Part shown: piece by piece, positions 1 to 7,467 of the stretch
How the letters are laid out: each line of letters begins with the position of its first letter
How positions within the stretch are numbered: the stretch's first letter is position 1
Assembly: GCA_029547185.1 (NCBI GenBank)
Contig: JAKPPU010000063.1
Span: 1 to 56,932, forward strand
Direction of reading: 5' to 3'
Origin: Deltaproteobacteria bacterium
GTDB taxonomy: Bacteria > Desulfobacterota > Desulfomonilia > UBA1062
DNA: 56,932 bases
Notes under the pieces: generated by a model
What the model was told of the DNA's origin: nothing
The model's input: only the letters and a program-made list of their open reading frames with translations
Databases searched by the model: none
Position numbers and translations under genes: made by a program

Positions 1-44
1 TTGCATCGAAAAAAAACCGCACCGTGAGCCATAAGGAGGTTGTA

Positions 45-281
45 ATGGGTAAAGTTGTATTTAATGTTCAGGACCAATTCCTCAATCAAGCCCGGAAGGA
101 AAAGGTGCCTATTGTTGTGACCCTCATCGATAATGAAAGGGTTGAGGGGTTTGTTAAGAGTTTTGATCCCTTCTGCATACTCATTCAGACCGACAAGCCG
201 GTGCTCATTTACAAGCATGCAGTTGCGAGTATTGAACCATCAGAGACGAACTCCAAGCTTAAGGACTTCCTTGCAGGATGA
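45..281 (+). CDS. hfq: RNA chaperone Hfq
   Basis: A 78-residue Sm-like protein. Hfq forms a hexameric ring that binds U-rich small RNAs and mRNAs and promotes their pairing. The Sm1 part contains DQFLNQARKEKVPI and the Sm2 part contains LIYKHAVASI, the counterpart of the YKHAI signature that lines the proximal U-binding face. The acidic, Ser-rich C-terminal tail is short. I chose the ATG at 45 because AAGGAGG lies just upstream at 33-39; an upstream GTG at 24 in frame has no such site. The stop overlaps the next start (ATGA), so the exported protein that follows is probably translationally coupled. The gene before it, often miaA in other genomes, is outside the window. Confidence 0.93.
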   Translation: MGKVVFNVQDQFLNQARKEKVPIVVTLIDNERVEGFVKSFDPFCILIQTDKPVLIYKHAVASIEPSETNSKLKDFLAG

Positions 282-1393
282 GGATCACCAGGAAAATACC
301 GGCGAGCATCTTCTCTCTCTTGCTTCTCATATCCGTACCCGCTCTTTGCTGGGGAGAGGCGACGTTTACCGTATCCGGTGTCGGAATCCTTGAGGGTAGC
401 AATCTCGCCAAGGCGGAACAGCAGGCTCTTCAGGATGCCTTTGCCAAATCAATTCTGCAAGCAGCACTAAAGTACGTTCCTGAAAGCTCGGTTGCCGATC
501 TCATGGATCTTCTGCCTGAATACCTGTCGTCACATGGAACCAAAGACGTCACCCAATACCAGATTCTCTCAAGAATCCAGCAAAACGGCATGCTTCAATT
601 GAGCGTCGAGGTAAAGATGAATGACGATCCCCTCAAAGAGTGGATCGGGTCACATGCACTGGCGACTCCGACGGAGCTGAGGCCGAAGATCCTGCTCATG
701 ATTTCCTCCCGCGAGCCTGGGAAGAACAGGACCTACGAGTGGTGGACAGACAAAGGGAAGAATACCTATTCCCCTTTTGAGTCTCAATTCGCAGCCGAAC
801 TCAAGTACTACGGTGAGAACGTCCTCGCCGCACTCCAACGAATGGCGGGGATACATCCCGATCCGACAAGGACGGTTGATATCGCCAGGTCCTTGGGAGC
901 AGATCTCCTTTTGACCGGATCCATCGTCTACACGCCGATACTCGACAAGGTATACGAATGCACCCTCAAGGTATCCCTTGTCGATGTAAGGGCTCAATCC
1001 ACTCTTTCCTCATGGTCTGTCTCACACAGAGGCGACATGAGCATCTCGGCTATGAACACCCTCATGATAGACGAGATCATCAAACCGGTCAGATCGCGTA
1101 TCAGTGCCAGAGTCTTAAGCCTCAAACCCGCCACGATGAAAAAGACCCTCTGCATTGAAGGAATCAACGACTACGCTGGCTACCAGTCGATAATCAATGC
1201 CCTGCGGGCAATGGAGAGCGTTTCCAATATCAGCACAACCGGCATAAACGGGAGCTCCCACAGCATCTGCCACATGATGGAGTTCAAGGGAAGCCTCTCC
1301 GATGTCATGGAAAACCTCAAGCGTCGGCAGATTGCCGAGGCTGATATCATAGTCGAGGATGACAGGGCGTCTATTCGGATCCTTCAGCAGTAA
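278..1393 (+). CDS. Exported protein with FlgT-N-like domain
   Basis: A 371-residue protein with a clear signal peptide (basic MRITRK, hydrophobic core, cleavage near CWGEA), so it is exported. The segment after it, with the pattern VSGVGILEGSNLAKAEQQAL and a following Ala-rich helix, resembles the N-terminal domain of flagellar assembly protein T and related periplasmic proteins. The middle has a second alpha/beta domain (GADLLLTGSIVY) of the kind found in FlgT-M or CsgG-like outer-membrane accessory proteins. The start overlaps the hfq stop (ATGA). The family resemblance is from pattern only; a flagellar role is possible but not shown, as no other flagellar gene is in the window. A terminator follows at 1467. 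Confidence 0.6.
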   Translation: MRITRKIPASIFSLLLLISVPALCWGEATFTVSGVGILEGSNLAKAEQQALQDAFAKSILQAALKYVPESSVADLMDLLPEYLSSHGTKDVTQYQILSRIQQNGMLQLSVEVKMNDDPLKEWIGSHALATPTELRPKILLMISSREPGKNRTYEWWTDKGKNTYSPFESQFAAELKYYGENVLAALQRMAGIHPDPTRTVDIARSLGADLLLTGSIVYTPILDKVYECTLKVSLVDVRAQSTLSSWSVSHRGDMSISAMNTLMIDEIIKPVRSRISARVLSLKPATMKKTLCIEGINDYAGYQSIINALRAMESVSNISTTGINGSSHSICHMMEFKGSLSDVMENLKRRQIAEADIIVEDDRASIRILQQ

Positions 1394-1466
1394 TCTGCCA
1401 GGATGGCTGTGCCTTGACACGTTAATAAACGATCGCGACAGGCAGTGAGGATTATCTAAAGGAGAC

Positions 1467-1494
1467 CGGGCTTTCCCTTGGAAGGGAAAGCCCG
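1467..1494. terminator. Intrinsic terminator between convergent genes
   Basis: A perfect 13-bp inverted repeat (1467-1479 pairs with 1482-1494) around a two-base GG centre, followed on the plus strand by a T-rich stretch (ATATTTCATTTTT). It lies between the plus-strand exported protein and the minus-strand end of the pilus operon. The T-tract suits termination of the plus-strand transcript best; on the minus strand the flanking bases are less T-rich. Confidence 0.85.
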
Positions 1495-1516
1495 ATATTT
1501 CATTTTTGGCGAAAAA

Positions 1517-1957
1517 CTACCAGGGGGAGCTTGGAGAATTCAGCATGGTATTTTCTTCAATGTTGCGTCTGTTGTATTTCTTGGGAAGAAGATATATCTC
1601 CCGGGCAATAAATTTTCTTCTTTCAGAATTGCCTTCACGAGCGAGAAACCCTTTAACGAATATCCGGTTCCCGACAGCCAGGGACTGGAAGCTCTGAGGC
1701 TTTCCATTGAGATCCATGATGAGTGTCGTATATGCCCGGCCGTTCCTTTTTTCATTGACCAGCAGGATCTTTCTCTCTGACACCACGAGGTAATCATTAT
1801 GGACTTCCATAATGATTCCACTGAAGGATGTCTCGTCGTTTGATTTCAGTGCATCATCGAGCGGGGTCGCGTGAGATACAGCTCCAAAAAGAAAGAGCAT
1901 TGCACACAGCAAGATCCCCGATAACCCGGATTTCTTCATATTCATGGCTAAGCTCAT
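1517..1957 (-). CDS. Small exported protein at end of pilus operon
   Basis: About 146 residues with a signal peptide (MNMKKSGLSG, hydrophobic core, cleavage near SHA) and a mature beta-rich domain with SGIIMEVHNDYLVVSERKI and a later RKFIAREIYLL strand. The shape resembles small OB-like exported domains, but I do not recognise a named family. Two starts are possible: ATG at 1957, with GAGGTG upstream, or ATG at 1981, whose ATGA overlaps the pilY1 stop. I chose 1957 for its ribosome-binding site and because the signal peptide then starts normally. Its position as last gene after pilY1 suggests a role in pilus tip assembly or surface exposure, which is inference. Confidence 0.6.
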   Translation of the reverse strand: MSLAMNMKKSGLSGILLCAMLFLFGAVSHATPLDDALKSNDETSFSGIIMEVHNDYLVVSERKILLVNEKRNGRAYTTLIMDLNGKPQSFQSLAVGNRIFVKGFLAREGNSERRKFIAREIYLLPKKYNRRNIEENTMLNSPSSPW

Positions 1958-1977
1958 GGAACACCTCATCTCTCGTG

Positions 1978-4900
1978 TCATTTCTGGATCCAGTTATACG
2001 GAACGAACGGTTTGACGCCGGGTGTAGCATTCATCCGCACGCCTTCCTGGATACCGACTCCCATGAACGAGTTGGTCTTGGTCACGATGACCACCGGGTC
2101 GGAGGGTATCCCGCTGCCGATCTCTACGCTCCGTTCTTTCTGCCCGTCATTGTTCAGGTCATACATGGCGGTACCGGTAAGGTAGTTGACCGCATAAATC
2201 CTTGCGGTCCCGGCCCCTGTCCCGGATGAGCACTGATCCTCTCCGGTTGCTGTCGAAGCAGCAGGCGTAAAGGTGGTGAACCAGACGGCATTGGAGAACA
2301 CGACAGGGGATGAGACCACCTTCTCTCCCGTGTTCGGAAGTCTGAAGTACCATCCCTTCCCTGCTTCCAGCGCAGTCTGCTTTGTGGTCTGATCAGCCAG
2401 CGAGCCTCCATTGAAAACATCGGTATCGAGATTAACGAGATCGGACACGGTTATCGGACTGCCGTCATTCCAGCTTGTCGGCCATTTGTTCTTTATCGCG
2501 TAGAAATAGTTGGTGGTCGATGTGTTCAGGGGATCTTCCCTGTCGCCCGACCCGATGTACAAGTACTCATAAGACAGTGTCATCTGGACGACACCCGGCG
2601 AGTTGAAGAATTTTTTCAGTCCGCCGGTGGTGCCGGCACTGAAGATTCTCCGTCTTTCCCAGGTACCGTTCCCATCCCTGTCGTGAAATACGAACAGGTC
2701 CCCGCCCAAGGACCCGGCATAGATGGTGTCCTCGAACCCGTCGCTGTTATAGTCGAACGAATTGAGATCGACTATGCAGTGGTCCATATATCCGTAGTCG
2801 ATGTTTCCGGCAGTGCCGTGATGGAATCTTATCTGCGAGCTCAGGGTACAGCCTGTAGCGCCCGGCTCAATGGCATAAACAGCCCTTCCCCTGCTGTCGG
2901 CAGCAGCCGGGCTTGCACCGCTGTCCTGGTTCGTGTCGTACCCGCCGGCGCAGAGCAGGACCTGCTTGCCTACCGTGTCTCCGGCATTTGCCTTTATGGT
3001 GCAGTATCGGGGGGTAGACCACGACTGGCCGAACGGCTCAGTCCCGATGCTCGTGATACTGCTGTTCGGTATCTCCCAGGCAAAGCTCGGTGAAGTGTAG
3101 TTCGTCACATTCAGGCAATAATATTTATTCCCTCCCCTTCTGAGGCCGAAGGTCACATATGACGTTTTCGGAGTGCCCCTGAGGGAAAACACGACCGGCG
3201 TTCCGTCGACGAAATAGTCGTGGACATTATCGCCGGGCGGCAAGGATCTGAGTCTGCCGGCCAAGTCCCATGGCAGGAAGCACCATGCTTCTTCGACGGT
3301 ATCGTCATTAAGGTTCGAATTGTATTCGTTGATCTGAGTATTGTCATCATCCAGGAAGCAGTGGAGGAACCCGTCGTTTGCGCCCACGAAGATGACGTTG
3401 GTGCTGTTCGCCTTGTCATACATGACAGCCGGCCGGGAGTGCAGGATATCGCCCATGACCCAGGACCTGGCCTTTGCATCCCCTGAATTGTGACGGTACA
3501 CCCCTTCAGCCCGCACAAAATCAACCAGATCGTCCCTTTGGGCGGTATAGGTGTTATCGGCAAAACCGAGCTCTGTCGGTGTGACATTGGCTTTATTGAA
3601 GTGAATGAGCCCTGTGCCGGTTTTCCTCGTATAAAAGGTCCTTGTATCATCATTGAGAAGCACTGCGCCTGCCCCGCCTTTTTCCACGTCCATGCCCTCT
3701 TCTCCGCTCACCTCCTGGCCCCAGCATGAGTGTGCATTGGCAAGGAACAATCCCGATGAATTGGTTGCGGGATTGCCGTGGCGGTCAAGGATCTGGCCGG
3801 ATTCGCTCAGTCCGAACTTCTTGAGGTTTCCCGCCCAGAACCCTTCGAAGTCAGGAGAGAAAATGCCGAGATAGAGGCCATTGTCGGCATACGTCCTGTT
3901 TGTTCTGTTTACAGGCACCACAGGCGCCACGAACTCGACATTCGCTTCCAGAATGCTCCCGATGATCTGATGGAAGGCGTCGGTAAGGTTTATATTTTCG
4001 GCTGTTGTATAGTATCTGCCGCCGCCGTTGATTGCCGTGTCTGAAAGCAGCTTATTGTTCACGTTGAAACCGATGGTATAGGTTATGATGTTCTGTGCCG
4101 GGTAGTCGGCATTGTCAAAGGATACTCCCGCCGAATCGCTTCTGCCGGGATTATGCAGTATATCCTGATCGTGGAGGAACTTCGCGACGTCGTCCAGGTA
4201 GTCGCTTCCGTTGAGATCATACTCGTGCTGCACACAGGTGCCGTCTGCTCGTTTTTCGATCCAGCTATACTCGTCCGTATGCCTGCAGTCAGCCACCCTT
4301 CCAATGTCCTGATCATAATCGCCGATGGCCAGGCCGTTCATGTACGTGTAGTTGCTTCTGAGTATGGCGCCCCGGTCCTCGGTGGGCTCACCATCGGTCA
4401 TGAGGATGATATAGTTCTTCTGGCATCTCCATTGGACAGGACTGATATATGTGCCGCGATCGATTATGCCGGCCGAAGTGGTTGACGGGTTCGACCAGGA
4501 CCTCAGCCCGGCAAAATATAAACCCGCCTCGGCCAGTGTTTCCGCAAGAGGCGTATTCGTTTCCGGATTTAGGTCGTCGATGATTTTCTTTAATGCTTGC
4601 TTCTGGGCACTGGTCGTTCGTGTCGCACAGGGAGCCACGACCCGCCCGCCCTGATCGTAACCCATGGTGCTGTTGTATCGGTTGAAGATCATGATGCCGA
4701 ACCGCACGCCGTCTACCGTATCGATGATCTCTTTGACGACTTCTTTTGCTATGTCGATTTTTCTTCTATATTCTGCGCCCGGAGTAAGAAGGTAGTTTCT
4801 ATAGTTGCCTGTTCGAAGCCATCGGTTTGATGTTGGCCAATTGGCACAATTATGGGGTGCAGTGGTGCTGATGCGCAAGTACGCCCATCCTTGTTCGTTC

Positions 4901-5229
4901 AGATCATCTCTGGCTTGTGTACAGGCTATCTCCGTCGAGCTGACGAGTAAATCGTTCCCTATGTTCTGGAAATTGCTCCAGGTGCGCTGGTTGGTCGAAC
5001 TATAGACCATTGACGTGGAATAAGGACCTGAATAAGTTCGGGTAGGATCATATGGGGTTTGCTGAATCTCCTCGTCCATACTTCCCGAATTATCGAAAAT
5101 GATGAGAACATTCGGCTCCAGGTTCACCACGGCTCCGCCGAAGATCTCCGTGTCGTCAGCTCTCAAGGTATTGGAAACAAAGCCTGCAAACAGGACACAA
5201 AGCAGAATCATACCTATCCGTCTCACCAT
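1978..5229 (-). CDS. pilY1: Type IV pilus tip adhesin PilY1
   Basis: A 1083-residue exported protein. An N-terminal signal peptide (MVRRIGMILLCVLF) precedes a von Willebrand factor A domain with the metal-binding MIDAS motif (FDNSGSMDEE), its Thr (NTPLAETLAEAG) and Asp (LMTDGEPTED) partners. The C-terminal half is the PilY1 beta-propeller, beginning near SRPAVMYDKANSTNVIFVG, with a calcium loop DYNSDGFEDTIYAGS and another DLNNDGQKE. PilY1 caps the pilus, and in Pseudomonas and Neisseria it controls extension/retraction, adhesion and surface sensing. I chose ATG 5229, with AGGAGG 6-7 bases upstream; an upstream in-frame ATG at 5295 would lie inside pilX. It sits at the end of the minor pilin operon, as usual. 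Confidence 0.9.
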   Translation of the reverse strand: MVRRIGMILLCVLFAGFVSNTLRADDTEIFGGAVVNLEPNVLIIFDNSGSMDEEIQQTPYDPTRTYSGPYSTSMVYSSTNQRTWSNFQNIGNDLLVSSTEIACTQARDDLNEQGWAYLRISTTAPHNCANWPTSNRWLRTGNYRNYLLTPGAEYRRKIDIAKEVVKEIIDTVDGVRFGIMIFNRYNSTMGYDQGGRVVAPCATRTTSAQKQALKKIIDDLNPETNTPLAETLAEAGLYFAGLRSWSNPSTTSAGIIDRGTYISPVQWRCQKNYIILMTDGEPTEDRGAILRSNYTYMNGLAIGDYDQDIGRVADCRHTDEYSWIEKRADGTCVQHEYDLNGSDYLDDVAKFLHDQDILHNPGRSDSAGVSFDNADYPAQNIITYTIGFNVNNKLLSDTAINGGGRYYTTAENINLTDAFHQIIGSILEANVEFVAPVVPVNRTNRTYADNGLYLGIFSPDFEGFWAGNLKKFGLSESGQILDRHGNPATNSSGLFLANAHSCWGQEVSGEEGMDVEKGGAGAVLLNDDTRTFYTRKTGTGLIHFNKANVTPTELGFADNTYTAQRDDLVDFVRAEGVYRHNSGDAKARSWVMGDILHSRPAVMYDKANSTNVIFVGANDGFLHCFLDDDNTQINEYNSNLNDDTVEEAWCFLPWDLAGRLRSLPPGDNVHDYFVDGTPVVFSLRGTPKTSYVTFGLRRGGNKYYCLNVTNYTSPSFAWEIPNSSITSIGTEPFGQSWSTPRYCTIKANAGDTVGKQVLLCAGGYDTNQDSGASPAAADSRGRAVYAIEPGATGCTLSSQIRFHHGTAGNIDYGYMDHCIVDLNSFDYNSDGFEDTIYAGSLGGDLFVFHDRDGNGTWERRRIFSAGTTGGLKKFFNSPGVVQMTLSYEYLYIGSGDREDPLNTSTTNYFYAIKNKWPTSWNDGSPITVSDLVNLDTDVFNGGSLADQTTKQTALEAGKGWYFRLPNTGEKVVSSPVVFSNAVWFTTFTPAASTATGEDQCSSGTGAGTARIYAVNYLTGTAMYDLNNDGQKERSVEIGSGIPSDPVVIVTKTNSFMGVGIQEGVRMNATPGVKPFVPYNWIQK

Positions 5230-5239
5230 GCTGAACCTC

Positions 5240-5767
5240 CTAATCCTGAATGCCTTTTGGTAGTATCTTGTAGGCCTCGACATGGATCGTCTCATTGCCT
5301 TCTCTGGCTTGGATGAGGTAAAAATGGGCTCTCAAATCGTCGCGTCCACCCACGCTGTTTGCATCAGCCATATTCCCGGTTTCCCCGGCAGTTGGCGGAT
5401 TCTCTACTGCCAGCTTTCTGACTTTGAGCTCATCGATTCCGGCAATGGCCGAGGGGAGCTGGTGGACCTGAACGCCGTTTGTCGTATAAACGTAAGTACC
5501 CCCGATAACCCCAAGGGACGTGGTGAAGGAAACATAATCGTGAAGGGCAAAATCGATCCCGCTCTCCGAGAGGTTGAAATTGGTGATGACCACCCTCTCG
5601 TTTCCGGCAATGGCATTCTCGATCACGGTTGTCCTCATGACGCTTATCCCGATGATGATGACGGCTATCAGGATGATCAGAACCATTATGAGGACTGCGC
5701 CCCTGTCATCGCCCATAATCCGGTCCAATGCCATTCCTCGCTTGCCCATGTCTTTTCCTCGCCTCAT
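5240..5767 (-). CDS. pilX: Minor pilin PilX-like protein
   Basis: A 175-residue protein with a short basic leader, then RGAVLIMVLIILIAVIII, the hydrophobic helix typical of PilX N-terminal domains. It lacks the Glu at position +5 of classical prepilins, as PilX/GspK-type proteins often do. The rest (IENAIAGNERVV...NLSESGIDFA) matches the PilX pattern of a helix followed by a globular head. PilX helps prime pilus assembly and place PilY1 at the tip. An ATG at 5749 (MGKRGM) with GCGAGGA upstream is an alternative start. It ends 10 bases before the pilY1 start. Confidence 0.78.
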   Translation of the reverse strand: MRRGKDMGKRGMALDRIMGDDRGAVLIMVLIILIAVIIIGISVMRTTVIENAIAGNERVVITNFNLSESGIDFALHDYVSFTTSLGVIGGTYVYTTNGVQVHQLPSAIAGIDELKVRKLAVENPPTAGETGNMADANSVGGRDDLRAHFYLIQAREGNETIHVEAYKILPKGIQD

Positions 5768-5783
5768 CTCATCACCCTTTATC

Positions 5784-6239
5784 CTAGTCTCTGTTTTTAT
5801 AAAAAGTGAATGAGATGTGGTGGTTGTTATTATCCCACCAGGTTTGCACCGTGACTAACCTCGCATCGTTGACGATGTTGTTGCTGCTGTCTCTGGCCTG
5901 AGTAACGAACCACGTCCTCCGATAGGGTATGCGTCCGGTGCTCTCGTTGTTTACATCTTCTGCTGCCCTGTTGATCTGCCCGGTGATCGGGGCCGAGCCG
6001 CCGAAAGAATCGCATGCATAAGGAAGCGCCTTGAGATATTCCGTCAGGTCTTCGGATACGCTGTTCGCCCGTGTAATCTGCATGGCAAAGTCGGTGCCTC
6101 TGATGGACTCGTAATGCAGAGCGGCTACGCCAAGAATACCTATGGAGAAGATGACGACGGCAATGATAAGTTCTATGAGCGTGAACCCTCCATCGGCCAT
6201 TGAAAAAATGGGATCATGTTCTTTTCGTTCGCTCTTCAT
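5784..6239 (-). CDS. pilV: Minor pilin PilV-like prepilin
   Basis: A 151-residue prepilin with the type III signal GGFTLIELIIAVVIF at residues ~17-31: Gly at -1, Phe at +1 and Glu at +5, for cleavage and N-methylation by PilD. The following GVAALHYESIRGTDFAMQITRANSVSEDL is characteristic of the PilV family. The head domain ends in a beta-rich segment with TVQTWWDNNNHHISFTFY. PilV joins PilW, PilX and FimU/FimT in the priming complex at the pilus tip. AAGGT precedes the ATG by about 10 bases. Confidence 0.82.
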   Translation of the reverse strand: MKSERKEHDPIFSMADGGFTLIELIIAVVIFSIGILGVAALHYESIRGTDFAMQITRANSVSEDLTEYLKALPYACDSFGGSAPITGQINRAAEDVNNESTGRIPYRRTWFVTQARDSSNNIVNDARLVTVQTWWDNNNHHISFTFYKNRD

Positions 6240-6267
6240 GAATTCAGACCTTCTTGCATTTTAATAA

Positions 6268-6963
6268 TCAATTATATTCCTTGATATTCCTTGGTTTTAT
6301 CCTTCTCTCCAGGGTTCTGGTCAAGTAATTGCCTGAATCGGGATCAGGCTGACTGCTCCGCACGGTCATCTTTATCTTTATGAGCCGCACATCTTCCTCA
6401 TTTCCGGCAAGAGCCGCTATCTCGTTAAACGTATTTGTCGCCGGATCATGGGAATAATACCTCAGTTCAAAAACCTGAACGTTCTGGGCGATCTGCAGGA
6501 TCTTACCGCCGTCATTGAAATCAAACCGCTGGAGATCCGTGCCATTGAGCCGATAGAGGACATGCTCACCGGGATCATTTGAATCCCCGTCAGGGCTTCC
6601 TTCCGGGTCTCCCGTGATATCCGTATAGAGAGTCAGCCTGTTGAGCCCGCTGCTGTTAGAAGTTGCAACTATCTGGGATATGCCATCTGGACCAGATGTA
6701 ATTACAGTGCCTATATTTCGTCTACATCCCACGTTCCTGATATCCTTCGAGAGGTTGTACATGGCGACCCTGAGGTCCTGCTGCATCTGGGATACCTGGG
6801 CCTGGGTCTGGCTCGATGTGCTCTGGACCTGATAAGACATGTATGCGGCAGCCATTAAGACCAGGGACAAAACGAGAACGATCATCAGCTCTACGAGCGT
6901 CAACCCCTCTTCATTCTTGAATACATCTATTTTATTTATATCATTTATATTGTTATATCTCAT
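6268..6963 (-). CDS. pilW: Minor pilin PilW-like prepilin
   Basis: A 231-residue prepilin with the cleavage region EEGLTLVELMIVLVLSLVL (Gly -1, Glu +5) after a 19-residue leader. The next helix, AAYMSYQVQSTSSQTQAQVS, and the Arg/Gln-rich MQQDLRVAMYNLSKDIRNVG are typical of PilW. The C-terminal half is a beta-rich head ending in RTLERRIKPRN. AAGGACG lies upstream of the ATG. It follows fimT by 18 bases and precedes pilV by 28 in the same direction, consistent with one minor-pilin transcript. Confidence 0.83.
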   Translation of the reverse strand: MRYNNINDINKIDVFKNEEGLTLVELMIVLVLSLVLMAAAYMSYQVQSTSSQTQAQVSQMQQDLRVAMYNLSKDIRNVGCRRNIGTVITSGPDGISQIVATSNSSGLNRLTLYTDITGDPEGSPDGDSNDPGEHVLYRLNGTDLQRFDFNDGGKILQIAQNVQVFELRYYSHDPATNTFNEIAALAGNEEDVRLIKIKMTVRSSQPDPDSGNYLTRTLERRIKPRNIKEYN

Positions 6964-6981
6964 GTAAACGTCCTTGAAAGG

Positions 6982-7467
6982 CTATTGTGAGATACTCACG
7001 CTTCCTCCTAATGACACACCTATGACTCTCGTCCAGTTTCTTCTATCTACGGGCCTGCCGTCTACCTGGATAGTTACACTGCCCGGTTCTTCGGCAAAGC
7101 CTCTCGTCGTAAATCTGGCCCGGTTTGCGCTAAAACTTGTATTGTCAATGGAAATGCCTCTCGGCAGAGTGATGACCGGGGAGAGATTAGCCGTACCTGT
7201 CCTCATGAAATATGAATTGCTCTCAGGTGTGAACTCCACCCATACAATCGTATTTCTCCTTACAGCTTCACTCCGGGCTTGCTGAAGAAACGATGCAATC
7301 TCTCTTGCCGAGGCGTTCATGTCTCTCTTGGACTGCCAGGCACCCATGCTCGGTACAGCGACAGCCGCAAGAATGCCGACGATGACAACGACCACTAAAA
7401 GTTCCAAGATTGAGAATCCTCTTGAATTGTCCTTCTTCATATGATTGCTGACGCCCCTGCTCCTCAC
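6982..7467 (-). CDS. fimT: Minor pilin FimT/FimU (GspH family)
   Basis: A prepilin with the signal RGFSILELLVVVVIVGILAA (Glu +5) and the GspH/FimT hallmark segment ASAREIASFLQQARSEAVRR followed by NTIVWVEF. FimT-type pilins prime pilus assembly, and in some species bind DNA during transformation. The C-terminus reads RVIGVSLGGSVSISQ; the Arg-containing GRxR motif linked to DNA binding is replaced by GGSV here. The GTG at 7467 directly follows the comEC stop (TGAGTG); an alternative ATG at 7440 gives a shorter leader starting MKKDNSRGF. Neither start has a strong ribosome-binding site, so coupling to comEC translation is likely. Confidence 0.82.
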   Translation of the reverse strand: MRSRGVSNHMKKDNSRGFSILELLVVVVIVGILAAVAVPSMGAWQSKRDMNASAREIASFLQQARSEAVRRNTIVWVEFTPESNSYFMRTGTANLSPVITLPRGISIDNTSFSANRARFTTRGFAEEPGSVTIQVDGRPVDRRNWTRVIGVSLGGSVSISQ